This document shows positions 1-8,355 of a stretch of 64,000 nucleotides of DNA, piece by piece. Each line of letters starts with the position of its first letter. Within the stretch, counting starts at the first letter, position 1. Source of the DNA: Agreia bicolorata (GTDB lineage Bacteria > Actinomycetota > Actinomycetes > Actinomycetales > Microbacteriaceae); NCBI RefSeq assembly GCF_000938265.1, contig NZ_JYFC01000007.1, positions 62,001 through 126,000 on the forward strand, in the 5' to 3' direction. Both the position numbers and the translations under genes were made by a program. A model generated the notes under the pieces. That model saw only the letters and a list, made by a program, of their open reading frames with translations, made no database searches and was not told where the DNA came from.

Positions 1-115
1 CCTGCCCCACGCAGCATGTCCGACGACGAGTCTTGTGCAACCGGCGCGAGTCCGGAATCAACTGGCACGAGTGCCGGTCTCGCGCCGGCCAATCGACCGA
101 CTGAAGGAGAATGAC

Positions 116-670
116 GTGACAGACATCGTGACGCTGGCAGGCGTCGTAGCAACCAAACCCGAGAACGTTCGAACCAGCACGGGCCTCACGGTCACCAACT
201 TTCGTCTCGCATCGAGCCAGCGGCGATTCGATCGTGCGACGTCGACGTGGATCGAGGGGGACACCAACTGGTACACCGTCAACGCCTACCGGTGGATGGC
301 GAACAACGTGGCCAATTCCCTCGAGATCGGCAACCATGTTGTGCTCACGGGGCGTCTGCGGGTGCGCAACTGGACGAGCGGTGACAAACGCGGAACAGCG
401 ATCGAGGTCGATGTCGATTCCATCGGCCACGACCTTGCGTTCGGGGTATCCCATTTCACTCGGCTCAAGGCCGCCGTGCCTGTCGACCAGCAGGGCGCTC
501 CCTCGGCCGACGACGCTCCTGAACCTGATCCTCTGGCCTCCGAGCCGCAGAGCCCGGCGAGCGATATCTGGTCGTCACCGGTCGTCGGCGACGACCTGTC
601 ACGTGACACGCAGAATTCGGTGCCCGCAGCGAGTGACGACGTCTCGGATACAGAGAAGGTGCCCTTCTGA
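116..670 (+). CDS. ssb: Single-stranded DNA-binding protein
   Basis: Coats single-stranded DNA during replication, repair and recombination. The chain of 184 residues has an N-terminal OB fold (about residues 4-110, with NWYTV and GNHVVLTGRLRVRNW typical of SSB), a Pro/Ser/Asp-rich disordered linker, and a C-terminal tip ending in VPF. That tip resembles the acidic ..PF tail that recruits partner proteins in other SSBs. The open frame reaches further upstream, but the GTG at 116 is preceded by AAGGAGA at a good distance, and the family signature starts just after it. The linker is shorter than in many actinobacterial SSBs, so this may be a second SSB paralogue rather than the rpsF-linked one; no rps genes are adjacent. 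Confidence 0.88.
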   Translation: MTDIVTLAGVVATKPENVRTSTGLTVTNFRLASSQRRFDRATSTWIEGDTNWYTVNAYRWMANNVANSLEIGNHVVLTGRLRVRNWTSGDKRGTAIEVDVDSIGHDLAFGVSHFTRLKAAVPVDQQGAPSADDAPEPDPLASEPQSPASDIWSSPVVGDDLSRDTQNSVPAASDDVSDTEKVPF

Positions 671-703
671 CCGATGCGGCGAACCGGTGAATCGGCCGTG
701 CCG

Positions 704-744
704 TTGCCGCGTACCCGAGGCCCTCACCTAGAATCGGTGAGGGC
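704..744 (+). promoter_or_regulatory. Candidate promoter with a hairpin over its -10 element
   Basis: TTGCCG (704-709) and TAGAAT (729-734) are spaced 19 nt apart ahead of the lipoprotein gene. TAGAAT lies in the loop of a perfect 9-bp inverted repeat, GCCCTCACC / GGTGAGGGC (720-728 and 736-744). The repeat could also act as a weak terminator for ssb, but no T-tract follows. Confidence 0.4.
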
Positions 745-774
745 ACACGGGGGACACTGCGAGAAGAGGGCATA

Positions 775-1287
775 GTGACGCGCACGGCGGCTGACAGCAA
801 CGGCACACGACGACATCGAGCGACCGTGGTCGCCGCAGTGCTTGCACTTGTCCTCACTGGATGCGTCGCAGAGTCCGATCCAGGTCAGACGTCCGCCGCC
901 CCGACCGTGACCGAGACGCCTGCATCGACCCCAACGCCGTCCGACGCGCCGCCGCCCACCCTCGTTCCCAACGGCACCGCGGCCGAGAACAAGCCGTTCT
1001 TCGACTACCTGAACAATCAGGCCATCACGGCAGCGGGTGGTCAGCCTGACGGCCCGGCGTTCATCAACTCCCTCCGCGCCGGTGGTTTCGCGGTTGAAGC
1101 CATGGAGCTGACGCCCGACATCACGACCGTGGGCGTCAAGGCCGACTCGGTGCAATTCTCGGTGCACGCTGCCGATGCCTGTCTGATCGGGCAGTGGGGC
1201 ACGGTCGGCGGCTACACGAGCATCATCGCTGCGCCGCTCGCGACCGGCAAGTGCTTCGTCGGTCAGACGCGCCCCATCGACTTCTGA
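775..1287 (+). CDS. Small lipoprotein, DUF6993 family
   Basis: A predicted secreted lipoprotein of 170 residues with unknown function. A basic N-terminus and hydrophobic stretch (about residues 16-29) end in the lipobox LTGC with Cys30. A Thr/Pro-rich linker follows (about residues 38-65). The globular C-terminal part carries FFDYLNNQ, ADSVQFSVH, ACLIGQWG and ends TRPIDF, which I recognise as the DUF6993 pattern of Microbacteriaceae. The GTG start follows AGAGGG. The gene stands alone between ssb and ettA. The family assignment is from memory; the lipoprotein nature is seen directly. Confidence 0.75.
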   Translation: MTRTAADSNGTRRHRATVVAAVLALVLTGCVAESDPGQTSAAPTVTETPASTPTPSDAPPPTLVPNGTAAENKPFFDYLNNQAITAAGGQPDGPAFINSLRAGGFAVEAMELTPDITTVGVKADSVQFSVHAADACLIGQWGTVGGYTSIIAAPLATGKCFVGQTRPIDF

Positions 1288-1314
1288 GCCGAGGAAGTCG
1301 GGTCGAAGAGACCA

Positions 1315-1326
1315 TAGACTGGTCGA

Positions 1327-1327
<1 letters not shown>
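1315..1327 (+). promoter_or_regulatory. Leaderless promoter of ettA
   Basis: TAGACT (1315-1320) ends 6 nt before the ATG at 1327, so transcription would begin at the start codon. No Shine-Dalgarno sequence precedes the ATG. No clear -35 is seen. Confidence 0.5.
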
Positions 1328-3009
<1,682 letters not shown>

Positions 3010-3020
3010 GCGACGTCGCG

Positions 3021-3506
3021 ATGCGCCTGCACGTACCCATCCGCCTGCGCTGGTCCGACCTCGACGCATACGGTCACGTCAACAACGCCGAGATGCTGCG
3101 CCTCCTGGAGGAGGCGCGCATCGAGGCGTTCTGGAGCCCCGACCCGGGATCCGCGCAACCAGCAGTGGGGGCATCCACGGCCGTTCTCGACGGGCGTCCC
3201 GGATCGGACACGCTCACGCTGATCGCGCGCCAGGAGATCGAATACCTCGCTCCGGTGCCATATCTGAGGCAGCCGGTCGACATCCAGTTGTGGCTCGGTC
3301 GGCTCGGGGGAGCGAGCCTCGAGGTCTGTTACGAGGTGTGCAGCCCGGTCGGTGTCGAACCACACGTGCTGTTCACCCGGGCAACGACCACGATCGTGCT
3401 GGTCGATGCGGCGACGCAGAGGCCGCGCCGCATCAACGACGTCGAGCGAACGGCGTGGGAGCCCTACCTCGATGCGCCGGTGGAGTTCACGAAGCGCGCC
3501 CGCTAG
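3021..3506 (+). CDS. Acyl-CoA thioesterase, YbgC/FadM-like hotdog fold
   Basis: Predicted to hydrolyse acyl-CoA thioesters in the cytoplasm; the substrate is unknown. The 161-residue chain starts at the ATG 11 bp after the ettA stop, although the frame is open further upstream inside ettA. Near the N-terminus RWSDLDAYGHVNNAEMLRLL is the hallmark of 4-hydroxybenzoyl-CoA thioesterase-like hotdog proteins, with the catalytic-region Asp and the GHVNN turn. Length matches a single hotdog domain. Its 3' end overlaps the 3' end of tesB on the other strand by 20 bp, so two unrelated thioesterases face each other tail to tail. Confidence 0.8.
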   Translation: MRLHVPIRLRWSDLDAYGHVNNAEMLRLLEEARIEAFWSPDPGSAQPAVGASTAVLDGRPGSDTLTLIARQEIEYLAPVPYLRQPVDIQLWLGRLGGASLEVCYEVCSPVGVEPHVLFTRATTTIVLVDAATQRPRRINDVERTAWEPYLDAPVEFTKRAR

Positions 3507-4383
3507 ACGGAACGCGCACCATGCCCTCCTGAGCGACGCTCGCGAGCAGCACCCCGTCGCGCGAGTAGATACGTCCCAGAGACAGACCGCGGCCTCCGTG
3601 AGCGCTCGGCGATTCCTGCACGTAGAGCATCCATTCGTCGACCCGGCCGAAGCGGTGCCACCACATGGCGTGGTCGAGGCTCGCCGTTTTCAGCCCTGGC
3701 GTCACCCACGCGATGCCGTGCCGACGATAGATCGGTTCGAGGATCGTGTAGTCGCTCGCGTAGGCCAGCGCCGCACGATGCAGATTCGGGTCGTCGGGCA
3801 GGGTGCCCAAGGTCTTCATCCATACGGCCTGGTGGCCCACAGGCCTGCCCTCGACGGAGAGATAGATCGGCGAGTCGACGTGGCGCATGTCGAAGGGCCG
3901 CTCGGTCGCCCAGAAGCGGGCAACGGGGTGATCGATTCCCTCCAGCCGCTCGGCCGTGCTCGGGATGTCCTCGGGCTGGGGGATCGAGGCAGGCATGTCG
4001 ATCTGGTGGTCGAGGCCGTCGTCCTCCGTCTGGAACGAGGCGATGAGCGACAGGATCGGTGTTCCGTCTTGATACGCCTGGGTTCGGCGCGTCGCGAACG
4101 AACGACCGTCGTGGATACGATCCACGGCGAAGGTGATGGGCTTGTCGATGTTTCCCGGCCTCAAGAAGTACCCGTGCATCGAGTGCACGATCCGGTCTTC
4201 ATCGACGGTGCGCATCGCGGCGGTGATCGACTGCGCGAGCACTTGACCGCCGAAAACGCGACCCTGCGGCATCCACTGCGAGGGCCCAGTGAAGATGTCC
4301 TCGTTCGTGCGCGCCCCGGTGTCGGTGAGGTCCAGCGCCGTAAGCAGTCCATCCAACGGCTTAGCACGGATCTTCTCGGTCAT
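3487..4383 (-). CDS. tesB: Acyl-CoA thioesterase II (TesB-type double hotdog)
   Basis: Hydrolyses medium- and long-chain acyl-CoA. The protein has 298 residues, close to the usual 285-300. Family features include FGGQVLAQS near residue 45, HSMHGYFLRPG, and the C-terminal LDHAMWWHRFGRVDEWMLY. I chose the ATG at 4383 because GGAGG lies six bases upstream; an upstream ATG at 4392 and a longer open frame lack a site. A TAAACT -10 at 4421-4416 gives a short leader. The stop overlaps the convergent thioesterase gene. Confidence 0.88.
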   Translation of the reverse strand: MTEKIRAKPLDGLLTALDLTDTGARTNEDIFTGPSQWMPQGRVFGGQVLAQSITAAMRTVDEDRIVHSMHGYFLRPGNIDKPITFAVDRIHDGRSFATRRTQAYQDGTPILSLIASFQTEDDGLDHQIDMPASIPQPEDIPSTAERLEGIDHPVARFWATERPFDMRHVDSPIYLSVEGRPVGHQAVWMKTLGTLPDDPNLHRAALAYASDYTILEPIYRRHGIAWVTPGLKTASLDHAMWWHRFGRVDEWMLYVQESPSAHGGRGLSLGRIYSRDGVLLASVAQEGMVRVPSSGRAS

Positions 4384-4414
4384 GCTGCCTCCCATATTGG
4401 CGTTCCCAGTGAAG

Positions 4415-4421
4415 TAGTTTA
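4415..4421. promoter_or_regulatory. Overlapping divergent -10 elements (tesB and the gene at 4431)
   Basis: On the plus strand TAGTTT (4415-4420) precedes the ATG at 4431. On the minus strand TAAACT (4421-4416) precedes tesB. The two -10 hexamers share five base pairs, giving one bidirectional promoter core. Confidence 0.45.
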
Positions 4422-4430
4422 GACAGCGAG

Positions 4431-5087
4431 ATGGTTCAGTCATTCGCTCTTGTCGATTCGCCCTCGCTCGGCGACCTCAAAGTGTTCCTCGGTCGTTCTG
4501 CTCGGCTCGACCAGGGAGGCGTGCGACTCATCGGAGGATCCGGCGTGCTGGCTGTGTACGCGCCCGTGTTGCACCCGCGAGGCCTCCTCGACGACGCGCC
4601 CACCGTGCTCGGGCTCCGCACCTTTGCGTTGGCCGAGAGCGCCTCGTTCGATGTCGTCGTCTCGGCCCGCCAGATGCTCGATCGTCTGGCCCTGCTCTCA
4701 GTCACAGTCAACCTCGATGACGGCCCCATCGCAGTGCTCATTCCGCCGCCCGAGTCCTCGCCCGCATGGGTGGGCATCTCGCCGCCCCGCGGCGGATGGT
4801 CGGCGGCGGGCGAGGTCGCTGCGCCCGTGCTCGAAGCCGCCGCACGCAGCGGCGTCGCCGAGGTCGCCGCGGCTCTGCCGAACGACGCGGGCGAGCAGCT
4901 CGTACACAAGATCCGCGCCGAGGTCTGGGGTCGTCCGATTCCAGATGTTGTGCCGCCGATTCCCGCGGGTGTCGGTCTCGCCGCCGACAGCCTGGGCTTC
5001 CTGCGCACCGACGAACCCGCACGCATCCTCGTGTCGGGCGCCTGGACCCGCGTATCGACCAGACGCGGCCACGTCCTCACGCGCTGA
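4431..5087 (+). CDS. Conserved hypothetical protein
   Basis: I do not recognise the family. The 218-residue protein has no signal peptide, no transmembrane helix and no known motif. It is rich in Ala, Val, Leu and Pro. The N-terminal half (about 1-120) alternates hydrophobic and polar residues like a beta-rich fold. A Pro-rich segment (about 183-195, PDVVPPIPAGVG) precedes a short C-terminal part. Codon use matches its neighbours, which supports a real gene. It is divergent from tesB and shares its promoter region; it ends 25 bp before the convergent flavoprotein gene. Confidence 0.65.
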   Translation: MVQSFALVDSPSLGDLKVFLGRSARLDQGGVRLIGGSGVLAVYAPVLHPRGLLDDAPTVLGLRTFALAESASFDVVVSARQMLDRLALLSVTVNLDDGPIAVLIPPPESSPAWVGISPPRGGWSAAGEVAAPVLEAAARSGVAEVAAALPNDAGEQLVHKIRAEVWGRPIPDVVPPIPAGVGLAADSLGFLRTDEPARILVSGAWTRVSTRRGHVLTR

Positions 5088-5112
5088 GCGATCTGTCTTA
5101 CGCGCGGAGCCG

Positions 5113-6768
5113 TCAGAGCTGCGCCGCGACCGCACGGCCGGCCGCTCGACCCGAGAACAGGCATCCACCGAGAAACGTTCCCTCGAGCGACCTGTAGCCG
5201 TGCATGCCCCCGCCGCCGAACCCGCTCGCCTCGCCCGCCGCGTAGAGGCCGGGAATCACCCGGCCCTGCGCATCCATGGCCGCACCGAGCAGATTCGTCT
5301 CGATGCCGCCCAGGCTCTTTCGGGTGAGGACGTGCAGCTTCACGGCGATGAGCGGCCCCGCCTTCGCATCGAGTAGGCGATGCGGGCTGGCGACGCGGAT
5401 GAGCTTGTCGCCGCGGTAGCGTCGGGCTCCGCGGATGGCTGTGAGCTGGGCGTCCTTCGTGAAATCGTTCGCCACCTCGCGGTCGCGAGCTAACACCTCG
5501 CTCTCGACTCGGTCAGCATCGAGAACACCATGCGGTGAGAGCGCCTGCATCGACTCGATCAGCTCGGCAAGCGTCGAAGCAACCGCGAAGTCGACGCCCT
5601 TCTGCTTGAAGGCCTCGACGGGTCCCGGAGCCCCGGGCGCGACCCGCTTCGCCAGCAGCCGGAGGTTCTTGTCGGTGAGGTCGGGGTTCTGCTCGCTTCC
5701 CGATAGAGCGAACTCCTTCTCGATGATTTTCTGCGTGAGCACGAACCAGCTGTGGTCGTATCCGGTCGTGCGCAGATGCTCGAGCGTGCCGAGCGTATCG
5801 AATCCAGGAAAGAGAGGCACGGGGAGACGGCGCCCGGTCGCGTCGAGCCAGAGAGACGACGGCCCGGGCAGAATCCGGATGCCGTGCGACGGCCAGACCG
5901 GATCCCAGTTCGTGATTCCCTCGGTGTAATGCCACATGCGATCGCCGTTGATGAGGTGAGCGCCCGCGGATTCCGAGATCGCGAGCATCCTGCCGTCGAC
6001 GTGAGCGGGCACTCCGGAGAGCATTGTCGCCGGGGGAGTGCCGAGGCGTTCCGGCCAGTTCTTGCGCACGAGGTCGTGGTTGCCGCCGATGCCACCGCTT
6101 GTCACGATCACGGCCTGCGCCTCGAGGCTGAAGTCGCCAACGACCTCCCGCGAGCTGGAAGCGCCGCGTGCCGCGCCGTCGTCGGCCAGCACTGAGCCGC
6201 GCACGCCGACGACCGCGCCGTCTCGTGTGAGGAGCTCGTCGACGCGGTGCCGGTGCAGCATCGTCACCAGGCCCCGCTCGATTCCCTCCTCGAGAGTGCG
6301 CAGAAAGGGCGCCAGGACCCCGGGCCCTGTGCCCCAGACAATGTGAAAGCGCGGCACGCTGTTGCCGTGCCCATTTGCCGTGTAGCCCCCTCGCTCCGCC
6401 CAGCCCACCACGGGAAAGAACCGCACGCCCAGGCCGTGCAGCCAGGCGCGCTTCTCTCCGCCGGCGAAGTCGAGGTACGCCTCGGCCCAGCGTCTCGGCC
6501 AGGCGTCTTCGTCTCTGTCGAAGCCGGCGCTGCCGAACCAGTCCTGGTGCGCCAGCTCGGCCGAGTCGTGCACGCCGAGTCGGCGCTGCTCCGGGGAGTC
6601 GACGAGGAACAGTCCGCCGAACGACCACCAGGCCTGTCCGCCGAGGGATGCCGCGGGCTCCTGCTCGACGATCGTCACATGGCGGCCTGCGCGAATGAGT
6701 TCGGACGCGGCCACAAGACCGGCGAGGCCGGCGCCGACGACGATTGCTCCGGTGCTGTTCGATGACAT
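5113..6768 (-). CDS. FAD-binding dehydrogenase (fumarate reductase/KstD-like flavoprotein)
   Basis: A cytoplasmic flavoprotein of 551 residues, probably oxidising or reducing a C=C bond; the substrate is not known. The N-terminus has the dinucleotide-binding glycine motif VVGAGLAGLVAASEL followed by an acidic strand end (IVEQEP). The C-terminus has the second FAD contact GLYAAGEASGFGGGGMHGYR and ends LGGCLFSGRAAGR. This resembles the uncharacterised FAD-binding dehydrogenases related to 3-ketosteroid dehydrogenase. Start chosen at the ATG preceded by AAGGAG; nine upstream codons are open but lack a site. It is the last gene of the mscS-globin group, 48 bp after the globin. Confidence 0.82.
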   Translation of the reverse strand: MSSNSTGAIVVGAGLAGLVAASELIRAGRHVTIVEQEPAASLGGQAWWSFGGLFLVDSPEQRRLGVHDSAELAHQDWFGSAGFDRDEDAWPRRWAEAYLDFAGGEKRAWLHGLGVRFFPVVGWAERGGYTANGHGNSVPRFHIVWGTGPGVLAPFLRTLEEGIERGLVTMLHRHRVDELLTRDGAVVGVRGSVLADDGAARGASSSREVVGDFSLEAQAVIVTSGGIGGNHDLVRKNWPERLGTPPATMLSGVPAHVDGRMLAISESAGAHLINGDRMWHYTEGITNWDPVWPSHGIRILPGPSSLWLDATGRRLPVPLFPGFDTLGTLEHLRTTGYDHSWFVLTQKIIEKEFALSGSEQNPDLTDKNLRLLAKRVAPGAPGPVEAFKQKGVDFAVASTLAELIESMQALSPHGVLDADRVESEVLARDREVANDFTKDAQLTAIRGARRYRGDKLIRVASPHRLLDAKAGPLIAVKLHVLTRKSLGGIETNLLGAAMDAQGRVIPGLYAAGEASGFGGGGMHGYRSLEGTFLGGCLFSGRAAGRAVAAQL

Positions 6769-6816
6769 CAAGACTCCTTCGTCTTTCGTGCTCACGGCCG
6801 TAAGCGGCCGCCCCGG

Positions 6817-7260
6817 TTACTCCTCGAAGGTGTTCACCATGGCGTGCGCTGCCCTGTCGAGGTATCCCCAGAGCGTAGCGTCCTGCAGAGGAGAAAGCTC
6901 GAGGGTGTCGACCGCCGCGCGCATGTGGGCGAGCCAGCGATCTCGAGCGTCAGGGTTGACCTTGAACGGCATGTGCCGCATGCGCAGTCTCGGGTGACCG
7001 CGTTCCTCGCTGTAGGTGCCCGGCCCTCCCCAGTACTGCTCCAGAAATCCTGTGAGGCGCTGAATCGCGCCTTCGTGGTCTTCTTCCGGATACATCTCGA
7101 CGAGCACGGGGTCGGTGGCGACGCCGTCGTAGAAGGCACGCACGAGCTTTTCGAACGTGGCTCGGCCCCCGACCTCGTCGTAGAACGATCGGGCGAGCGC
7201 TGAGTCGCCGTTCTGCGAGACGCGCAGCGTTATGGGCGACGGCTCCGAGGGAATCGACAT
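6817..7260 (-). CDS. glbO: Group II truncated hemoglobin (trHbO)
   Basis: A small heme protein of 147 residues that binds O2 or NO. The sequence has the two-over-two globin core FYDEVGGRATFEKLVRAFYD, the distal-side YP near the CD region, and GHPRLRMRHMPF, in which the His of RMRH is the proximal heme ligand. WLAHMRAAVD supplies the group II Trp at G8. The open frame continues 62 codons upstream into mscS, but the ATG at 7260 lies one base after the mscS stop (TGACATG) and fits the family N-terminus. The spacing implies translational coupling with mscS. Confidence 0.9.
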   Translation of the reverse strand: MSIPSEPSPITLRVSQNGDSALARSFYDEVGGRATFEKLVRAFYDGVATDPVLVEMYPEEDHEGAIQRLTGFLEQYWGGPGTYSEERGHPRLRMRHMPFKVNPDARDRWLAHMRAAVDTLELSPLQDATLWGYLDRAAHAMVNTFEE

Positions 7261-7261
7261 G

Positions 7262-8299
7262 TCAGCTCTCTGTTTTTCTGGGTGCGCGCGCAGACTTCGT
7301 GCCCGGCTCCCCGGACTTGGTGGTGTTCTCGTCGACGCTGGTTGTGAGGGGAACAGGCTTGGTCTTCGGGGTGCGGGCACCGGCCACGCTCGCCGCCCCC
7401 TCGAAGCCCGAGAGCACGATGCTGTTGAGGGCGGGCAGCCGCACATCCATCTCGTCGAGCGCTTTCTTCAGGCGCATCCGCAATTCTCGGGCGACCGTGT
7501 CTTTCGCCGACGTGCGGGTCTTGACAACGAGCCTGACCACGAGGGCCTCCGCGGAGATGGACTCCAGACCCCAGATCTCGGGCTTCTCCATGATGAGACT
7601 GCGGTACTTGGGATTGGCGGCCAGGGCGATCGCGGTCTCGAGCATCTTCTGCTGCACAGCGTCGACGTCGGTGTCGTAGGGAACGGCGAGGTCGATGATC
7701 ACGCGCGCCCACCCCTGCGACATGTTGCCCACGCGCAGAATCTCTCCGTTGCGCACGAACCAGAGGGTTCCGTTCACGTCGCGCACCTGGGTGACTCGGA
7801 TGCCCACGGCCTCGACGACGCCGGTGGCGGGCCCGAGGTCGACGACGTCACCGACGCCGAGCTGGTCCTCCATCACCATGAACAGACCGTTCAGCACGTC
7901 TTTGACGATGTTCTGCGCGCCGAAACCGAGGCCGGCACCGAGGGCGGCCGTAAGGATCGCGAGTGAGCCGATGATGTTCGAATCGATCGTGGTGACGATG
8001 AGGATCAGCGTCACCACGACGACCGTGACGTTCACGATGTTGGTGAGCACGGTACCGAGGGTGCGCGTTCGCTGTACCACCCGCACCGCGGCTAGGGGCG
8101 AGGCGATCAGCGCCTGCGTATCTTGTACGTTCTGCTTCTTCTTGACGCCAGAGACGACCTGCTGCACGACGCGCTTGATCACGAAGATCAGCACCAGCCG
8201 GATCACGAAGGCGAGCGCGACGATGATCACGACGTTGATGGGTGTGCCCCATACGCGCATGAACTCGTTGAAGCCGGTCCAGAATGCGTTCCAATCCAT
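7262..8299 (-). CDS. Small-conductance mechanosensitive channel, MscS family
   Basis: An inner-membrane channel that opens under membrane tension. The 345-residue protein has two or three N-terminal helices (about residues 18-40 and 82-110), then the pore-lining TM3 with the Ala/Gly pattern LTAALGAGLGFGAQNIVKDVLNG, then the beta domain (DVVDLGPATGVVEAVGIRVT) and cytoplasmic alpha/beta domain. A Thr/Pro/Lys-rich tail of about 50 residues is added at the C-terminus. A GTG lies two codons upstream (8305). I prefer ATG 8299, nine bases after a TAGAGT -10 element. It heads the mscS-glbO-flavoprotein group. Confidence 0.9.
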   Translation of the reverse strand: MDWNAFWTGFNEFMRVWGTPINVVIIVALAFVIRLVLIFVIKRVVQQVVSGVKKKQNVQDTQALIASPLAAVRVVQRTRTLGTVLTNIVNVTVVVVTLILIVTTIDSNIIGSLAILTAALGAGLGFGAQNIVKDVLNGLFMVMEDQLGVGDVVDLGPATGVVEAVGIRVTQVRDVNGTLWFVRNGEILRVGNMSQGWARVIIDLAVPYDTDVDAVQQKMLETAIALAANPKYRSLIMEKPEIWGLESISAEALVVRLVVKTRTSAKDTVARELRMRLKKALDEMDVRLPALNSIVLSGFEGAASVAGARTPKTKPVPLTTSVDENTTKSGEPGTKSARAPRKTES

Positions 8300-8314
8300 A
8301 TTCACGTCACTCTA
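8300..8314 (-). promoter_or_regulatory. Near-leaderless promoter of mscS
   Basis: TAGAGT (8314-8309, minus strand) is followed after nine bases by ATG 8299. No Shine-Dalgarno sequence is present. Confidence 0.4.
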
Positions 8315-8355
8315 TCGATCGAGGTTCAGCGCTGCCTGTGCGCCTACTCTCCGGA

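Noticed and set aside
1-115. Possible gene fragment or longer ssb N-terminus at the left edge
   Set aside because: The open frame from 35 has no ribosome site and precedes the AAGGAGA-linked GTG at 116; no family similarity is visible.
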